The notes beneath the pieces are model-generated. The model had not been told where the DNA came from, searched no databases, and saw only the letters and a list, made by a program, of their open reading frames with translations. From Pseudomonas syringae (GTDB lineage: Bacteria; Pseudomonadota; Gammaproteobacteria; Pseudomonadales; Pseudomonadaceae), in contig NZ_LGSI01000050.1 in assembly GCF_001698815.1 (NCBI RefSeq), forward strand, positions 62,001 to 126,000: a stretch of 64,000 nt of DNA, read 5' to 3'. The translations under genes and the position numbers were made by a program. Positions 17,736 through 25,249 of the stretch are shown here, piece by piece. How positions within the stretch are numbered: position 1 is the first letter of the stretch; every line of letters begins with the position of its first letter.

Positions 17736-18752
17736 TCAGGCGTCTGGATCAAAGTGGCTTAGCCACTCGACCAGCGTCTGTCGATAGCGGGTCATGCCTT
17801 TGTAATCCGCTATGGGATCGGGCAGGTCACGCAGGACGCGATGCAGGCGGCAGGCCCAGCCCGGTTGCGTGACCAGTTCGTCCATGCTGATCAAATAGGT
17901 ACGAATGCTGAACATCAGGCCGTTGCTGCGCGGCAGACGGGCCATGAACTGCAGCTCGACCCGCAGATGCACCCGCTGCCCGACGTTGTCCGGTGTTACG
18001 GTGCCGCGATCGGAGCCCCATTCGTGAAAGGTTTCCGGCGATGAATCCAGACGTGGATTGATGGTCAGCGTCCAGTTCAGACGCCGCACCGGCTGGCCTG
18101 TCTGCATGGCGAGCAAATACTTCAAGGCTCGATCGAAGACGCCCATCTGATTGGCCATGGGCACGGGCGTGTGCCATTGCTTGAAACTCATGCCCGCATC
18201 GAACGCCAGGGACCAGTCGGCGGGGCTGGTAACCATGCCGGCATCCATGAACAAGTCGTTATCGCGCTGATCCAGCAGGGCGAAATCCCCCTGGACCTGC
18301 CGGGTGATGAACTCCAGTGGCTCGCAAGGCAACGTCGAGGCATCACCGAAAATGAACCGCTGATCGATGTCCAACGCCTTGTTGCGCCAATGCCAGTGTT
18401 GGCCGTCCTGATCCAGCTCGAACCACTGGGGGTAATCCCGGGAAAGGTTCTCCATAAGCATTTGCAGGGCATCCCACGCGGCGGGCTGCATGTGCGGCAT
18501 GACCAGATATCGGCCTGGATCCTTGTCCAGCACCAACGCACGCTCGGCCATTTCCGAGAGGTAATGTTCGTCGATGTCGAACCAGTGTTCGTAAATGGAA
18601 CCGGGATCTTTCGAGTTGGCCGGCTCGATATTCACTGAGTACAGGTAGCTGTCTTCGTTGAACGGGAAAGGGAAGCGCTGGATAGCGCTGGGACTGTTGC
18701 GAAAGCTGAAGTTTTCGCGATAGGTCTCTTTGGGGCTGAACAGAATGGACAT
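17736..18752 (-). CDS. dmmC: Dimethylamine monooxygenase heme subunit (DUF3445, heme oxidative N-demethylase alpha)
   Basis: A 338-residue soluble protein; the ATG at 18752 has a CAGGAG site. It belongs to the DUF3445 / heme-dependent oxidative N-demethylase alpha family, whose known member has a PAS-type fold binding heme and oxidises secondary amines. Characteristic segments are RYLVMPHMQPAAWDALQMLMENLSRDYP, QGDFALLDQR and RVELQFMARLPRSNGLMFSIRTYL. With the ferredoxin-reductase DmmB and small DmmA it converts dimethylamine, NADPH and O2 to methylamine and formaldehyde. The family assignment is firm; the subunit letter is less so. Confidence 0.83.
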   Translation of the reverse strand: MSILFSPKETYRENFSFRNSPSAIQRFPFPFNEDSYLYSVNIEPANSKDPGSIYEHWFDIDEHYLSEMAERALVLDKDPGRYLVMPHMQPAAWDALQMLMENLSRDYPQWFELDQDGQHWHWRNKALDIDQRFIFGDASTLPCEPLEFITRQVQGDFALLDQRDNDLFMDAGMVTSPADWSLAFDAGMSFKQWHTPVPMANQMGVFDRALKYLLAMQTGQPVRRLNWTLTINPRLDSSPETFHEWGSDRGTVTPDNVGQRVHLRVELQFMARLPRSNGLMFSIRTYLISMDELVTQPGWACRLHRVLRDLPDPIADYKGMTRYRQTLVEWLSHFDPDA

Positions 18753-18780
18753 GATGTTGACTCCTGAAAGATCCGGAAAA

Positions 18781-19716
18781 CTAAAGATCCAGCGCAACGC
18801 AAGGTCCGTAGCCTCGGGAAACACAAGGCATGAGGAACTCGGCCTGTTCGGCAGCGCTGAGAAAGTTGTCCCGATGTTCGATTTCGCCGCCCAGATGGCG
18901 GGTTACGCAGTGGCCGCAGACACCGCCACGACACAGGTTCGGGACTGGCACGCCAGCGTCTTCAAGGGCTTCGAGCAGGCTTTGGTCGGCACCGACCTGG
19001 AGGCGCCTGCCGCTGCGGGTAAGTTCCAGTTCGAATGGCTGGCCGGGTTGCGGGGCGCTGAAGGCTTCGCAATGCAGGCGACTGGCGGGCCAGCCCAGCG
19101 CCTTGGCCTGCTCTTCAACAGCACTGAGCAGCGATTGCGGGCCGCAGGTGTAGACATGGCTGCCCAGGGGACGATTGCTGAAAATCGCCTTCGGATCGAA
19201 ATCCTTGCTGGTTTCGTAGCCGTGCAACCGTGAGCCAAGACGTGCTCGCAGTTGTTCGAGATAAGCGTCGGTCAGGCTAGGGCGATACAGGTAATGCAGC
19301 TCGAAGTTCGCCTGACGTTGTTCCAGGGTCTGGATGTAGGCCATGAACGGCGTAATACCGATGCCCCCGGCAATCAGAATGTGCAACTGCCCGGTGGAGT
19401 GCAGGGCGAACAGATTGGCGGGCGCAGAAATGGTCAGGGTGTCGCCCACCTTTACCCTGTCGTGCAGGTAACGGGAACCGCCTCGGGAGCGCTCCTGCAA
19501 GCGCACGGCGATCCGGTAGTGATCGTTGTTGGCCGGATCGCTCGTCAGCGAATAGGCGTTGCGCAGGTTTCGCTCGCCGATGGGCAAATGCACCTGCACG
19601 TGGCTGCCGGGCGAGAATCCGGGCAGGTTTCCCCGGCAGGGAGCCAGAGTGAATTCGCGCACGATGGGCGTGAGCATCCGTGCTGCGCTGACCTGGACTT
19701 GCAGACCGGCGCTCAT
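18781..19716 (-). CDS. dmmB: Dimethylamine monooxygenase reductase subunit (FNR-type with 2Fe-2S ferredoxin)
   Basis: A 311-residue phthalate-dioxygenase-reductase/VanB-type protein. The flavin-binding barrel is in about 1-105 (RNAYSLTSDP), the NAD(P) domain in about 108-220 (LIAGGIGITPFMAYI, YTCGPQSLL), and the C-terminal plant-type [2Fe-2S] domain has Cys262, 267, 270 and 298 (C-X4-C-X2-C-X27-C). It carries electrons from NAD(P)H to the heme subunit encoded 28 bases downstream. It overlaps dmmA by 4 bases. Confidence 0.88.
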   Translation of the reverse strand: MSAGLQVQVSAARMLTPIVREFTLAPCRGNLPGFSPGSHVQVHLPIGERNLRNAYSLTSDPANNDHYRIAVRLQERSRGGSRYLHDRVKVGDTLTISAPANLFALHSTGQLHILIAGGIGITPFMAYIQTLEQRQANFELHYLYRPSLTDAYLEQLRARLGSRLHGYETSKDFDPKAIFSNRPLGSHVYTCGPQSLLSAVEEQAKALGWPASRLHCEAFSAPQPGQPFELELTRSGRRLQVGADQSLLEALEDAGVPVPNLCRGGVCGHCVTRHLGGEIEHRDNFLSAAEQAEFLMPCVSRGYGPCVALDL

Positions 19717-20231
19717 GAACGCAACTTCGCGTAGGGGGCATCGGCATCCATGCAGACACCCAGATAAGCGCCCAGGCGTCGTGAGAAATGCTCACGTATT
19801 TCCAGGAGAACATCGCAGCCCCGGCATTGCAGGGAAGCGGCAGCATCACCAGGCTGAGTCAGCCCGCAATGCACGCAGTAGACGGAGCGAGCGCCAGACA
19901 CCGAGCACAGCGTCATTTCGATCTCGTCGTCTTGCAGCCCGGCATCCCGCGCCTGACTGTGGACGTGCCAGATAAAATCTTCGTCGCCCATGATGCACAG
20001 ATGACTGCCGACTCTGGCGGCGGCGAGCCACCGGCGCAGATCCTCCACGAAACCATCGGCCTGGGCATCGAGAATGCGCCGCTGCCCCAACCGGCTGACA
20101 AAGGGCGCGCAGGCTTCGGCTGATTGAGTGACCGCCAGACAGTGCGTCACCGCCGCCATTGACTGCGGTTCGGCATAGCGGGGAAGGCTGTTATGCAGCC
20201 TGTGGTCGTCAATGCATTGTCTGTCGAGCAT
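19713..20231 (-). CDS. dmmA: Dimethylamine monooxygenase small subunit (DmmA family, zinc-ribbon-like)
   Basis: A 172-residue first gene of the operon. It has no transmembrane segment; the C-terminal third has a metal-ribbon pattern with Cys119, Cys122, Cys136 and Cys139 and ends HFSRRLGAYLGV-like, which I associate with the DmmA family (gamma subunit of the heme N-demethylase). The N-terminal part has a Rossmann-like look (SHLCIMGDEDFIWHVHSQA). It overlaps dmmB by ATGA. Its exact role in the complex is not evident from sequence. Confidence 0.75.
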   Translation of the reverse strand: MLDRQCIDDHRLHNSLPRYAEPQSMAAVTHCLAVTQSAEACAPFVSRLGQRRILDAQADGFVEDLRRWLAAARVGSHLCIMGDEDFIWHVHSQARDAGLQDDEIEMTLCSVSGARSVYCVHCGLTQPGDAAASLQCRGCDVLLEIREHFSRRLGAYLGVCMDADAPYAKLRS

Positions 20232-20355
20232 GGGTTTTCATCCTTGCTGAGCGTATGGCGGCGGGCAGGCATGAATGACTGAGCCTGGCGGTCCGGAATG
20301 TTTTCTGACAGGCAAGATAATTTCCCAGAAGGAATGTCCGATCAATCCGGAAAAA

Positions 20356-20379
20356 GGGGTATCCCTTTGGGGGTAGTCC
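20356..20379. promoter_or_regulatory. Repeated GGGGTA element between dmmA and the two-component genes
   Basis: GGGGTATCC (20356-20364) is repeated as GGGGTAGTCC (20370-20379), with a nested imperfect inverted repeat TATCCC/GGGGTA. It lies in the 225-base divergent region 20232-20456, about 125 bases upstream of dmmA. It is a candidate binding site for the LuxR-type response regulator encoded next door. No database comparison was possible. Confidence 0.45.
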
Positions 20380-20456
20380 TGTGAAACCGGGTGGTTGGGG
20401 CATGAAACTTGCTGGTTCGAAACAGATGGCCGGCCAATAAAAAAAGGATCTCTGGT

Positions 20457-21602
20457 TTGCAAAACCGACTGCACGGGTTGGCACGCTGGTTTCAGTGGCT
20501 CAAGCCCCGGCAGGATAGCCATGCACGCAAGCTGCTGGCTGAGCTGCCGTTGGGCGTGGTGCACACTGACGGTGCCCTGCCGCTGTTTCTGGACCGTTTC
20601 GACGCGTTGCTGCCCGGCTGCAAGCTGAATTTGATTCTCAGTGACATGGACTTCGGGCCAGCACGCAAAATCCTGATCAGCGAGTGCCACACGGACGCGG
20701 CTTGTCCCTGGCGGGCCGCCACGCCGGGGCCGATGCCTCTGGCCTGCACCACATGCCGCAAGCGTGGCGTGCAGCGACTGGTCTGTGCCCTGCCGGACGA
20801 AGGCGCCCAGGGCAAAGGGTTCGTGTTGCTCGATACAACCGGGGCGGCCGGCAGGTATTTGCGCTTGCTGCTGCAAGACGCAGCGCATTCACTGGGTGTA
20901 GCGGTGCAGTTGCTGCGGCACAAGCGTGAGTCGCAACGCAAACAGGCCACGTTTCAACATGGCGCACTGGCCCGTGAGCTTCACGATTCGGTGGCCCAGC
21001 AATTGGGGTATCTGTCGTTCCAGGCGCGCTTGATCCAGAGCCGAATGTCGGAACCTGAAGTGGTTGCCGCTTCCCTTACAGAGCTGAGTGCAGGCCTGAG
21101 CCAATTGCAGCGGCAGGTACGCGAGCTGATTACCAGCGCAAGGCTGACCATGGACGGCCGGTCGCTGCGTCAGGCCCTGGCGGATTCGGTCGCCGAATTT
21201 TCCCGGCGCTGCATCATCGTCTTCGAATTGGACAACCGCCTGGCCGACGATGCCTTGAGTCCTGCAACCGAGCTGCAAGTCCTGCAGATCATTCGCGAGG
21301 CCTTGACCAACGCGGTGCGCCACTCCCATGCCCGGCATGTGCGCATCGAATTACGGCAGGACCAGGAGGGTGATGCTTCGATTTCGGTCGAAGATGACGG
21401 CATCGGCCTGAGTCCTGCCTCAGAAGAAGAAAATCACTTTGGCCTGGCGATCATCCGCGAGCGCGCTTCAGCTATTGGCGCTCGACTATCCATCGAGCCA
21501 ATCCGGCCCCACGGTGTTCGCGTGCACCTGGGACTATCTGCTTTTCACGCGGACACATCAGGGAGTTTCGATGTCAGCCACGACCTTGTTACTGATCGAT
21601 GA
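20457..21602 (+). CDS. Soluble NarX-type (HisKA_3) sensor histidine kinase with cysteine cluster
   Basis: About 381 residues from the TTG at 20457, which has an AAGGA site 8 bases upstream; no ATG fits and the start is not certain. No membrane segment is visible, so it senses in the cytosol. The H-box is ARELHDSVAQQLGYL (His176); the ATPase N- and G-boxes are REALTNAVRHSHA and VEDDGIGLSP. The N-terminal sensor half has Cys77, 83, 97, 100 and 110 (C-X5-C-X13-C-X2-C-X9-C), suited to a metal or iron-sulfur site. It overlaps the response-regulator gene by 32 bases. Divergence from the dmm operon suggests control of methylated-amine use. Confidence 0.85.
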   Translation: MQNRLHGLARWFQWLKPRQDSHARKLLAELPLGVVHTDGALPLFLDRFDALLPGCKLNLILSDMDFGPARKILISECHTDAACPWRAATPGPMPLACTTCRKRGVQRLVCALPDEGAQGKGFVLLDTTGAAGRYLRLLLQDAAHSLGVAVQLLRHKRESQRKQATFQHGALARELHDSVAQQLGYLSFQARLIQSRMSEPEVVAASLTELSAGLSQLQRQVRELITSARLTMDGRSLRQALADSVAEFSRRCIIVFELDNRLADDALSPATELQVLQIIREALTNAVRHSHARHVRIELRQDQEGDASISVEDDGIGLSPASEEENHFGLAIIRERASAIGARLSIEPIRPHGVRVHLGLSAFHADTSGSFDVSHDLVTDR

Positions 21603-22230
21603 CCACCCGCTGTTTCGCAAGGGCCTGGCGCAATTGTTTGCCGCCAGCGACGACTTTGAAGTGGTCGGGCAAGCGGCCAGCGGCAGAGAAGGAATCAACC
21701 TGGCAGTCAGTCTGGCGCCGCAACAGGTGTTGCTGGATTTGCATATGCCTGGCCTGAGTGGCCTGCAAGTTCTGGATGAGCTCCGTCAGCTGAGCCTGGG
21801 GTGTCAAATCGTGGTGCTGACCGCATCCATGGATCGCGGTGAATTGCTGACGGCGTTGCGGCTTGGGGCCAACGGTTATGTGCTCAAGGAAACCGAGCCC
21901 GATGCGCTCCTGGCCTACATGCGCAACTGCAACAAAGGCGCCATTGTTCTGGACGATTGTCTGGTGTCGTTGCTTGCCGGGCAGCTGGAGCCCGAGCGAG
22001 GTCCTGCCATGGCCGATACCAGCAGCCTGACCGAGCGCGAGGGGCAAACCCTGACCCTGATTGCCGCCGGCATGAGCAACAAACAGATCGCTCGCGAGCT
22101 GGGCATCAGCGACGGCACGGTCAAGATCTACGTCAAGAATCTGTTGCAGAAACTGAACCTGCATTCACGCCTGGAGTTGGCGGCCTGGGTGCACAATGCT
22201 GCTTCGGTCAGACAACAGGAGCGCCACTGA
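21571..22230 (+). CDS. NarL/LuxR-type response regulator
   Basis: 219 residues. The receiver domain is at 1-120 with Asp10/Asp11, phospho-acceptor Asp56 (LLDLHMP), Thr84 and Lys106. The LuxR-type helix-turn-helix is at about 150-210 (LTEREGQTLTLIAAGMSNKQIARELGISDGTVK). The ATG at 21571 follows GGGAG within the kinase gene, so it is translationally coupled to its partner kinase. It is the probable activator of the dmm-tmm-tdm operon; the target is inference. Confidence 0.92.
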   Translation: MSATTLLLIDDHPLFRKGLAQLFAASDDFEVVGQAASGREGINLAVSLAPQQVLLDLHMPGLSGLQVLDELRQLSLGCQIVVLTASMDRGELLTALRLGANGYVLKETEPDALLAYMRNCNKGAIVLDDCLVSLLAGQLEPERGPAMADTSSLTEREGQTLTLIAAGMSNKQIARELGISDGTVKIYVKNLLQKLNLHSRLELAAWVHNAASVRQQERH

Positions 22231-23025
22231 ATGACCCTGCAAAGTGTCGCACCGGACTCGTTACGCGATGAGCAGTCGTTGGCAGTGCTGGACCGTTTTC
22301 CTGTTGCGTTGCTGGAGCTGCATGAAGATGGCCGGATAGCGCGCTGTAATCGGGCCTGGGTTGAACTGATGGAAAAGCCCGATGCGCAATGCGACATCGT
22401 GGATTACGTCCACCAGGAAGATCGCTCGCTCTGGCTTCAGGCATTACGGGAACTGCGTCGGCATCCGGACACTTCCTTCAAACAGCGGCTTCGGTTTGTG
22501 CACCCGTCGGGGGAGCTGCGCTGGTTCGAGGTCAGCCTGAAAGCCGCAGGCGCGGGCTACAACCTGGTCATTGGCGACATAACTGCACATAAACGCCGGG
22601 AGGTTGCCCTCCAGGCCAGTCAACGCAGTGCGGTCAGTCTGCTCGACAGCATGCCGGGGCTGATTTACCGGGGCCGCAACAACCGGGACTGGACGATGGA
22701 GTTCGTCAGTGCCGGGTGCCTGCAACTGACGGGCTATCCGCCGGAGCGGCTGGTGGACAATCACGACTTTACCTACAACAGCCTGATTCTTCCCGAAGAC
22801 GCCGACTACGTCTGGCGTGAAGTTCAATATGCCTTGTCCCGCCAGGAACCGTTCAAGCTCAGTTACCGGATTCGTTGCGCGGACAACTCAATCAAACAGG
22901 TCTATGAAACCGGCGTCGGCATCTATTCGGATAATCGGGAGGTGTTGGGTATTGAAGGGGCAATTTTCGAGCGGGGAGCGACCGATGCCCAGACCCGCAG
23001 TTTCAGCGCAAACAAATCGGTATAA
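22231..23025 (+). CDS. PAS-domain-only protein
   Basis: 264 residues starting on the base after the response-regulator stop, with CAGGAG upstream. It contains two PAS domains (about 15-130 and 140-260; marks ARCNRAWVELM, LRWFEVSLKAAG, MEFVSAGCLQLTGYPPERLV, PFKLSYRIRCADNSIK with a PAC-like tail). No kinase, GGDEF, EAL or DNA-binding output domain follows, and there is no signal peptide. It may tune the kinase, for instance by binding a ligand or cofactor. Co-transcription with the two-component pair is likely from the zero-base spacing. Confidence 0.82.
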   Translation: MTLQSVAPDSLRDEQSLAVLDRFPVALLELHEDGRIARCNRAWVELMEKPDAQCDIVDYVHQEDRSLWLQALRELRRHPDTSFKQRLRFVHPSGELRWFEVSLKAAGAGYNLVIGDITAHKRREVALQASQRSAVSLLDSMPGLIYRGRNNRDWTMEFVSAGCLQLTGYPPERLVDNHDFTYNSLILPEDADYVWREVQYALSRQEPFKLSYRIRCADNSIKQVYETGVGIYSDNREVLGIEGAIFERGATDAQTRSFSANKSV

Positions 23026-23048
23026 GGCACGGGCCTGCCAACTTCGCT

Positions 23049-23070
23049 CGCTCGGCATCCATGCCGAGCG
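23049..23070. terminator. Hairpin after the two-component operon
   Basis: A perfect 10-bp stem: GCTCGGCAT (23050-23058), loop CC, ATGCCGAGC (23061-23069), plus one flanking C-G pair. It begins 23 bases after the PAS gene. There is no T-run, so it may be a Rho-aided terminator or an mRNA 3' end stabiliser. Confidence 0.45.
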
Positions 23071-23347
23071 CACCCCACCACGACACCTCCACTCAGCCTC
23101 CCGACGCGCTTTTGGCGGCGTCTGTCAGATCGCGGCACGGAAAAGCGAAGATCAAAAGCCCGATCGCTCCCACAGGTTCAGCAAACGGCCTACCTCCTTT
23201 GCCAAACACCGGAATGCGCGGTGAGAGCGCAAAGGTGAATTCGCTCCACTGCGGCTACTGGATATGTGTGCGACTCCCACGCCCGGGAACAGAGTATCTA
23301 CGGGTCCTACGGTTGGAATACGGTCACCCCGTGGGACGCATGATCCC

Positions 23348-23435
23348 TGTGGGAGCGTTCGGAGGTTACGACGGCCGCGATGCGGTGTGTCAGGCAGACC
23401 GAAATCGCAGCCTCGCGCTGCTCGTGAGCTCCCAC
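23348..23435. repeat. Long imperfect intergenic repeat bounded by GTGGGAGC / GCTCCCAC
   Basis: The 461-base gap 23026-23486 has no credible gene. Its distal half is an element bounded by TGTGGGAGC (23348) and GCTCCCAC (23428-23435), with the inner text 'gcagcctcgcgctgctcgtg'. It resembles an intergenic repeat I associate with P. syringae genomes. The element probably separates the methylamine regulators from the convergent flavin-monooxygenase unit. Confidence 0.55.
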
Positions 23436-23486
23436 ATTATGGGCACCACATCTGCGTCTGGGGATACCTCCAGGATTGCGCCCGGC

Positions 23487-24524
23487 TCAACGAAACGCCG
23501 GCACCACGTGTTCGATAAACAGCTTCAGCGACTTCTTCTTCTCGGCATGGGGCAGGCTGTTGTCGCACCAGAAGCTGAATTCGTCGACGCCCAGTTCCTG
23601 GTAGTACTTGATCCGGGTAATGATTTCTTCTGGGGTGCCGATCATGGTGTTCTTGCGGATGTTCTCCAATTCGAACTCCGGGCGTTCCTTGAACTTCTCT
23701 TCCGGGCTCGGGGCGAGGAAACCGTTCACCGGCGTCTGTTTGTTGCCGAACCAGGCATCGAAGGTGCGATAGAACTTCGAGATCGCCGTTGCGCCGACTT
23801 TCCAGCCTTCGGGATCATCCACTGCATGCACGTGGGTGTGACGCAACACCATGAGCTGCGGGCGCGGGACATCCGGGTTATTGGCCAGGGCCGCTTCGAA
23901 TTTGTTCTTCAGGTCGACGACTTCTTCGTCGCCCTTCATCAACGGCGTGACCATGACATTGCAGCCATTGGCGACGGCGAAGTTGTGGGAATCCGGGTCG
24001 CGGGCGGCGATCCACATCGGCGGCGTCTTGATCGGTTTTGGCACACTGGTGGAGGTAGGGAATTTCCAGATGTCGCCGTCGTGGGCATAGTCGCCCTGCC
24101 ACAGTGCGCGCACTACCGGGACCATTTCCCGCAGCGCCTGGCCACCGGAAGAGGCGGGCATGCCGCCCGCCATACGGTCGAATTCCACCTGATAGGCACC
24201 GCGCGCCAGGCCGACTTCCATGCGGCCATTGCTGATCACATCCAGCAAGGCACATTCGCCCGCCACCCGCAGCGGGTGCCAGAACGGCGCGATAATCGTA
24301 CCGGCGCCGAGATGGATCTTCGTGGTTTTTGCCGCCAGATACGCCAGCAAGGGCATCGGGCTTGGGGAAATGGTGTATTCCATGGCGTGGTGTTCGCCGA
24401 TCCACACGGTGCTGAAATCACCGGCTTCGGCCATCAGCGTCAGCTCGGTCAGGTCTTCGAACAACTGCCGGTGGCTGACTTGCTCATCCCAGCGTTCCAT
24501 ATGCACGAACAACGAAAATTTCAT
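23487..24524 (-). CDS. LLM-class (luciferase-like) flavin-dependent monooxygenase
   Basis: A 345-residue F420/FMN TIM-barrel protein of the bacterial luciferase family. The ATG at 24524 begins MKFSLFVHMERW. Family segments are VWIGEHHAMEYTISPSPMPLLAYLA, LGAGTIIAPFWHPLRVAGE, DVISNGRMEVGLARGAYQVEF and a C-terminal GTPEEIITRIKYYQELGVDEF. It would use reduced FMN and O2 to oxygenate an unknown organic substrate. Reduced flavin should come from the flavin reductase 71 bases upstream. It is not RutA; a genuine RutA is at 40013. It is part of the palindrome-linked regulon at 23.5-36.2 kb. The substrate cannot be named from sequence. Confidence 0.88.
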   Translation of the reverse strand: MKFSLFVHMERWDEQVSHRQLFEDLTELTLMAEAGDFSTVWIGEHHAMEYTISPSPMPLLAYLAAKTTKIHLGAGTIIAPFWHPLRVAGECALLDVISNGRMEVGLARGAYQVEFDRMAGGMPASSGGQALREMVPVVRALWQGDYAHDGDIWKFPTSTSVPKPIKTPPMWIAARDPDSHNFAVANGCNVMVTPLMKGDEEVVDLKNKFEAALANNPDVPRPQLMVLRHTHVHAVDDPEGWKVGATAISKFYRTFDAWFGNKQTPVNGFLAPSPEEKFKERPEFELENIRKNTMIGTPEEIITRIKYYQELGVDEFSFWCDNSLPHAEKKKSLKLFIEHVVPAFR

Positions 24525-24595
24525 GACGCTTTCCCTCGAATTTTTTGTTTTGCGAATGAATAAGCCAGCTTCGGAATTGCCTGGGTTGCGCTGGT

Positions 24596-25081
24596 TCAAA
24601 CCAGAGCGGGCAACGCACCCATCTTGCCTCGGCAATACACCATCGGGCTGTTTGGCAGCTCGGGTACGATCAGGTTTTTCACCGCGCCGACCATGATTGC
24701 GTGGTCGCCACCTTCATATTCGCGCCACAGTTCGCACTCGATGATCGCCGTCGCGTTGGCGAGCAACGGGTTGCCCAGTTCACTCAGGGTCCAGTCGATG
24801 CCGGCGGCCTTGTCCTTGCCCTTGCGCGCGAAGGCATAGGCTTCGCTCTGCTGGGTGCCGGACAGGAAATGGATCGCAAAGCGCTTGTTCTTGATCAGGG
24901 TCGGATACGAATCCGAGCTGTAGTTGGGGCAGAACAGCACCAGCGGCGGGTCCATGGACAACGAACTGAAGGCGCTGGCGGTCAGGCCGACCACTTCGCC
25001 TTCGTCATTGAGCGTGGTAATCACCGTCACGCCGGACGGGAACGAGCCCATGACGTTCTTGTAGGCGTTTGCGTCGATCAT
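24596..25081 (-). CDS. FMN reductase component (flavin_reduct/RutF-like), copy 1
   Basis: A 161-residue flavin-reductase-like split-barrel protein; the ATG at 25081 follows AGAGGAAACG. Signatures are MGSFPSGVTVITT, TASAFSSLSMDPPLVLFCPN, FAIHFLSGTQQSEAYAFA and ELWREYEGGDHAIMVGAV. It should reduce FMN with NAD(P)H for the LLM monooxygenase that follows. The promoter region holds the regulon palindrome at 25146-25165. A close paralogue of identical length is at 32689-33174. Confidence 0.9.
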   Translation of the reverse strand: MIDANAYKNVMGSFPSGVTVITTLNDEGEVVGLTASAFSSLSMDPPLVLFCPNYSSDSYPTLIKNKRFAIHFLSGTQQSEAYAFARKGKDKAAGIDWTLSELGNPLLANATAIIECELWREYEGGDHAIMVGAVKNLIVPELPNSPMVYCRGKMGALPALV

Positions 25082-25145
25082 GTTCGTTTCCTCTGCGTGC
25101 GGGTCTTGGCTGCATTCTGGTCGTGAGTAACGTATTTGTTGGTTT

Positions 25146-25165
25146 ATGGTATACCGTAATACCAT
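25146..25165. promoter_or_regulatory. Regulon operator 1 (flavin reductase/LLM promoter)
   Basis: ATGGTAT (25146-25152), six bases, ATACCAT (25159-25165) form an exact inverted repeat; nested in it is TGGTATACCG. It lies 65-85 bases before the flavin reductase ATG, just after a TTGCAA element on the minus strand that could be a -35. Related palindromes are at 29347, 30696 and 36261. Confidence 0.72.
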
Positions 25166-25209
25166 TGTTGCAAGTGCTTTTTACACGACATCGGGTTAGT
25201 CGAAAACGA

Positions 25210-25234
25210 CGATGCCCTCCAGTGGAGGGCATCG
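25210..25234 (-). terminator. Terminator of the ABC importer operon
   Basis: A perfect stem GATGCCCTCC / GGAGGGCATC (25211-25220 and 25224-25233, 3-base loop, plus one flanking C-G pair) lies 16 bases past the end of the ATPase gene. On the minus strand it is followed by TCGTTTTC, a short T tract. Confidence 0.75.
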
Positions 25235-25249
25235 CCGACACGCCGAGGA

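Noticed and set aside
20307..20323. Possible sigma-54 promoter for dmmA on the minus strand (GGGAAATTATCTTGCC)
   Set aside because: The -12 TTGC and GG are in register but the -24 box is poor (GGGAAAT for TGGCACG) and no NtrC box is nearby.
20402..20440. A 12-codon open frame with ATG upstream of the histidine kinase, as a leader peptide
   Set aside because: It has no ribosome site and no attenuator-like hairpins around it.
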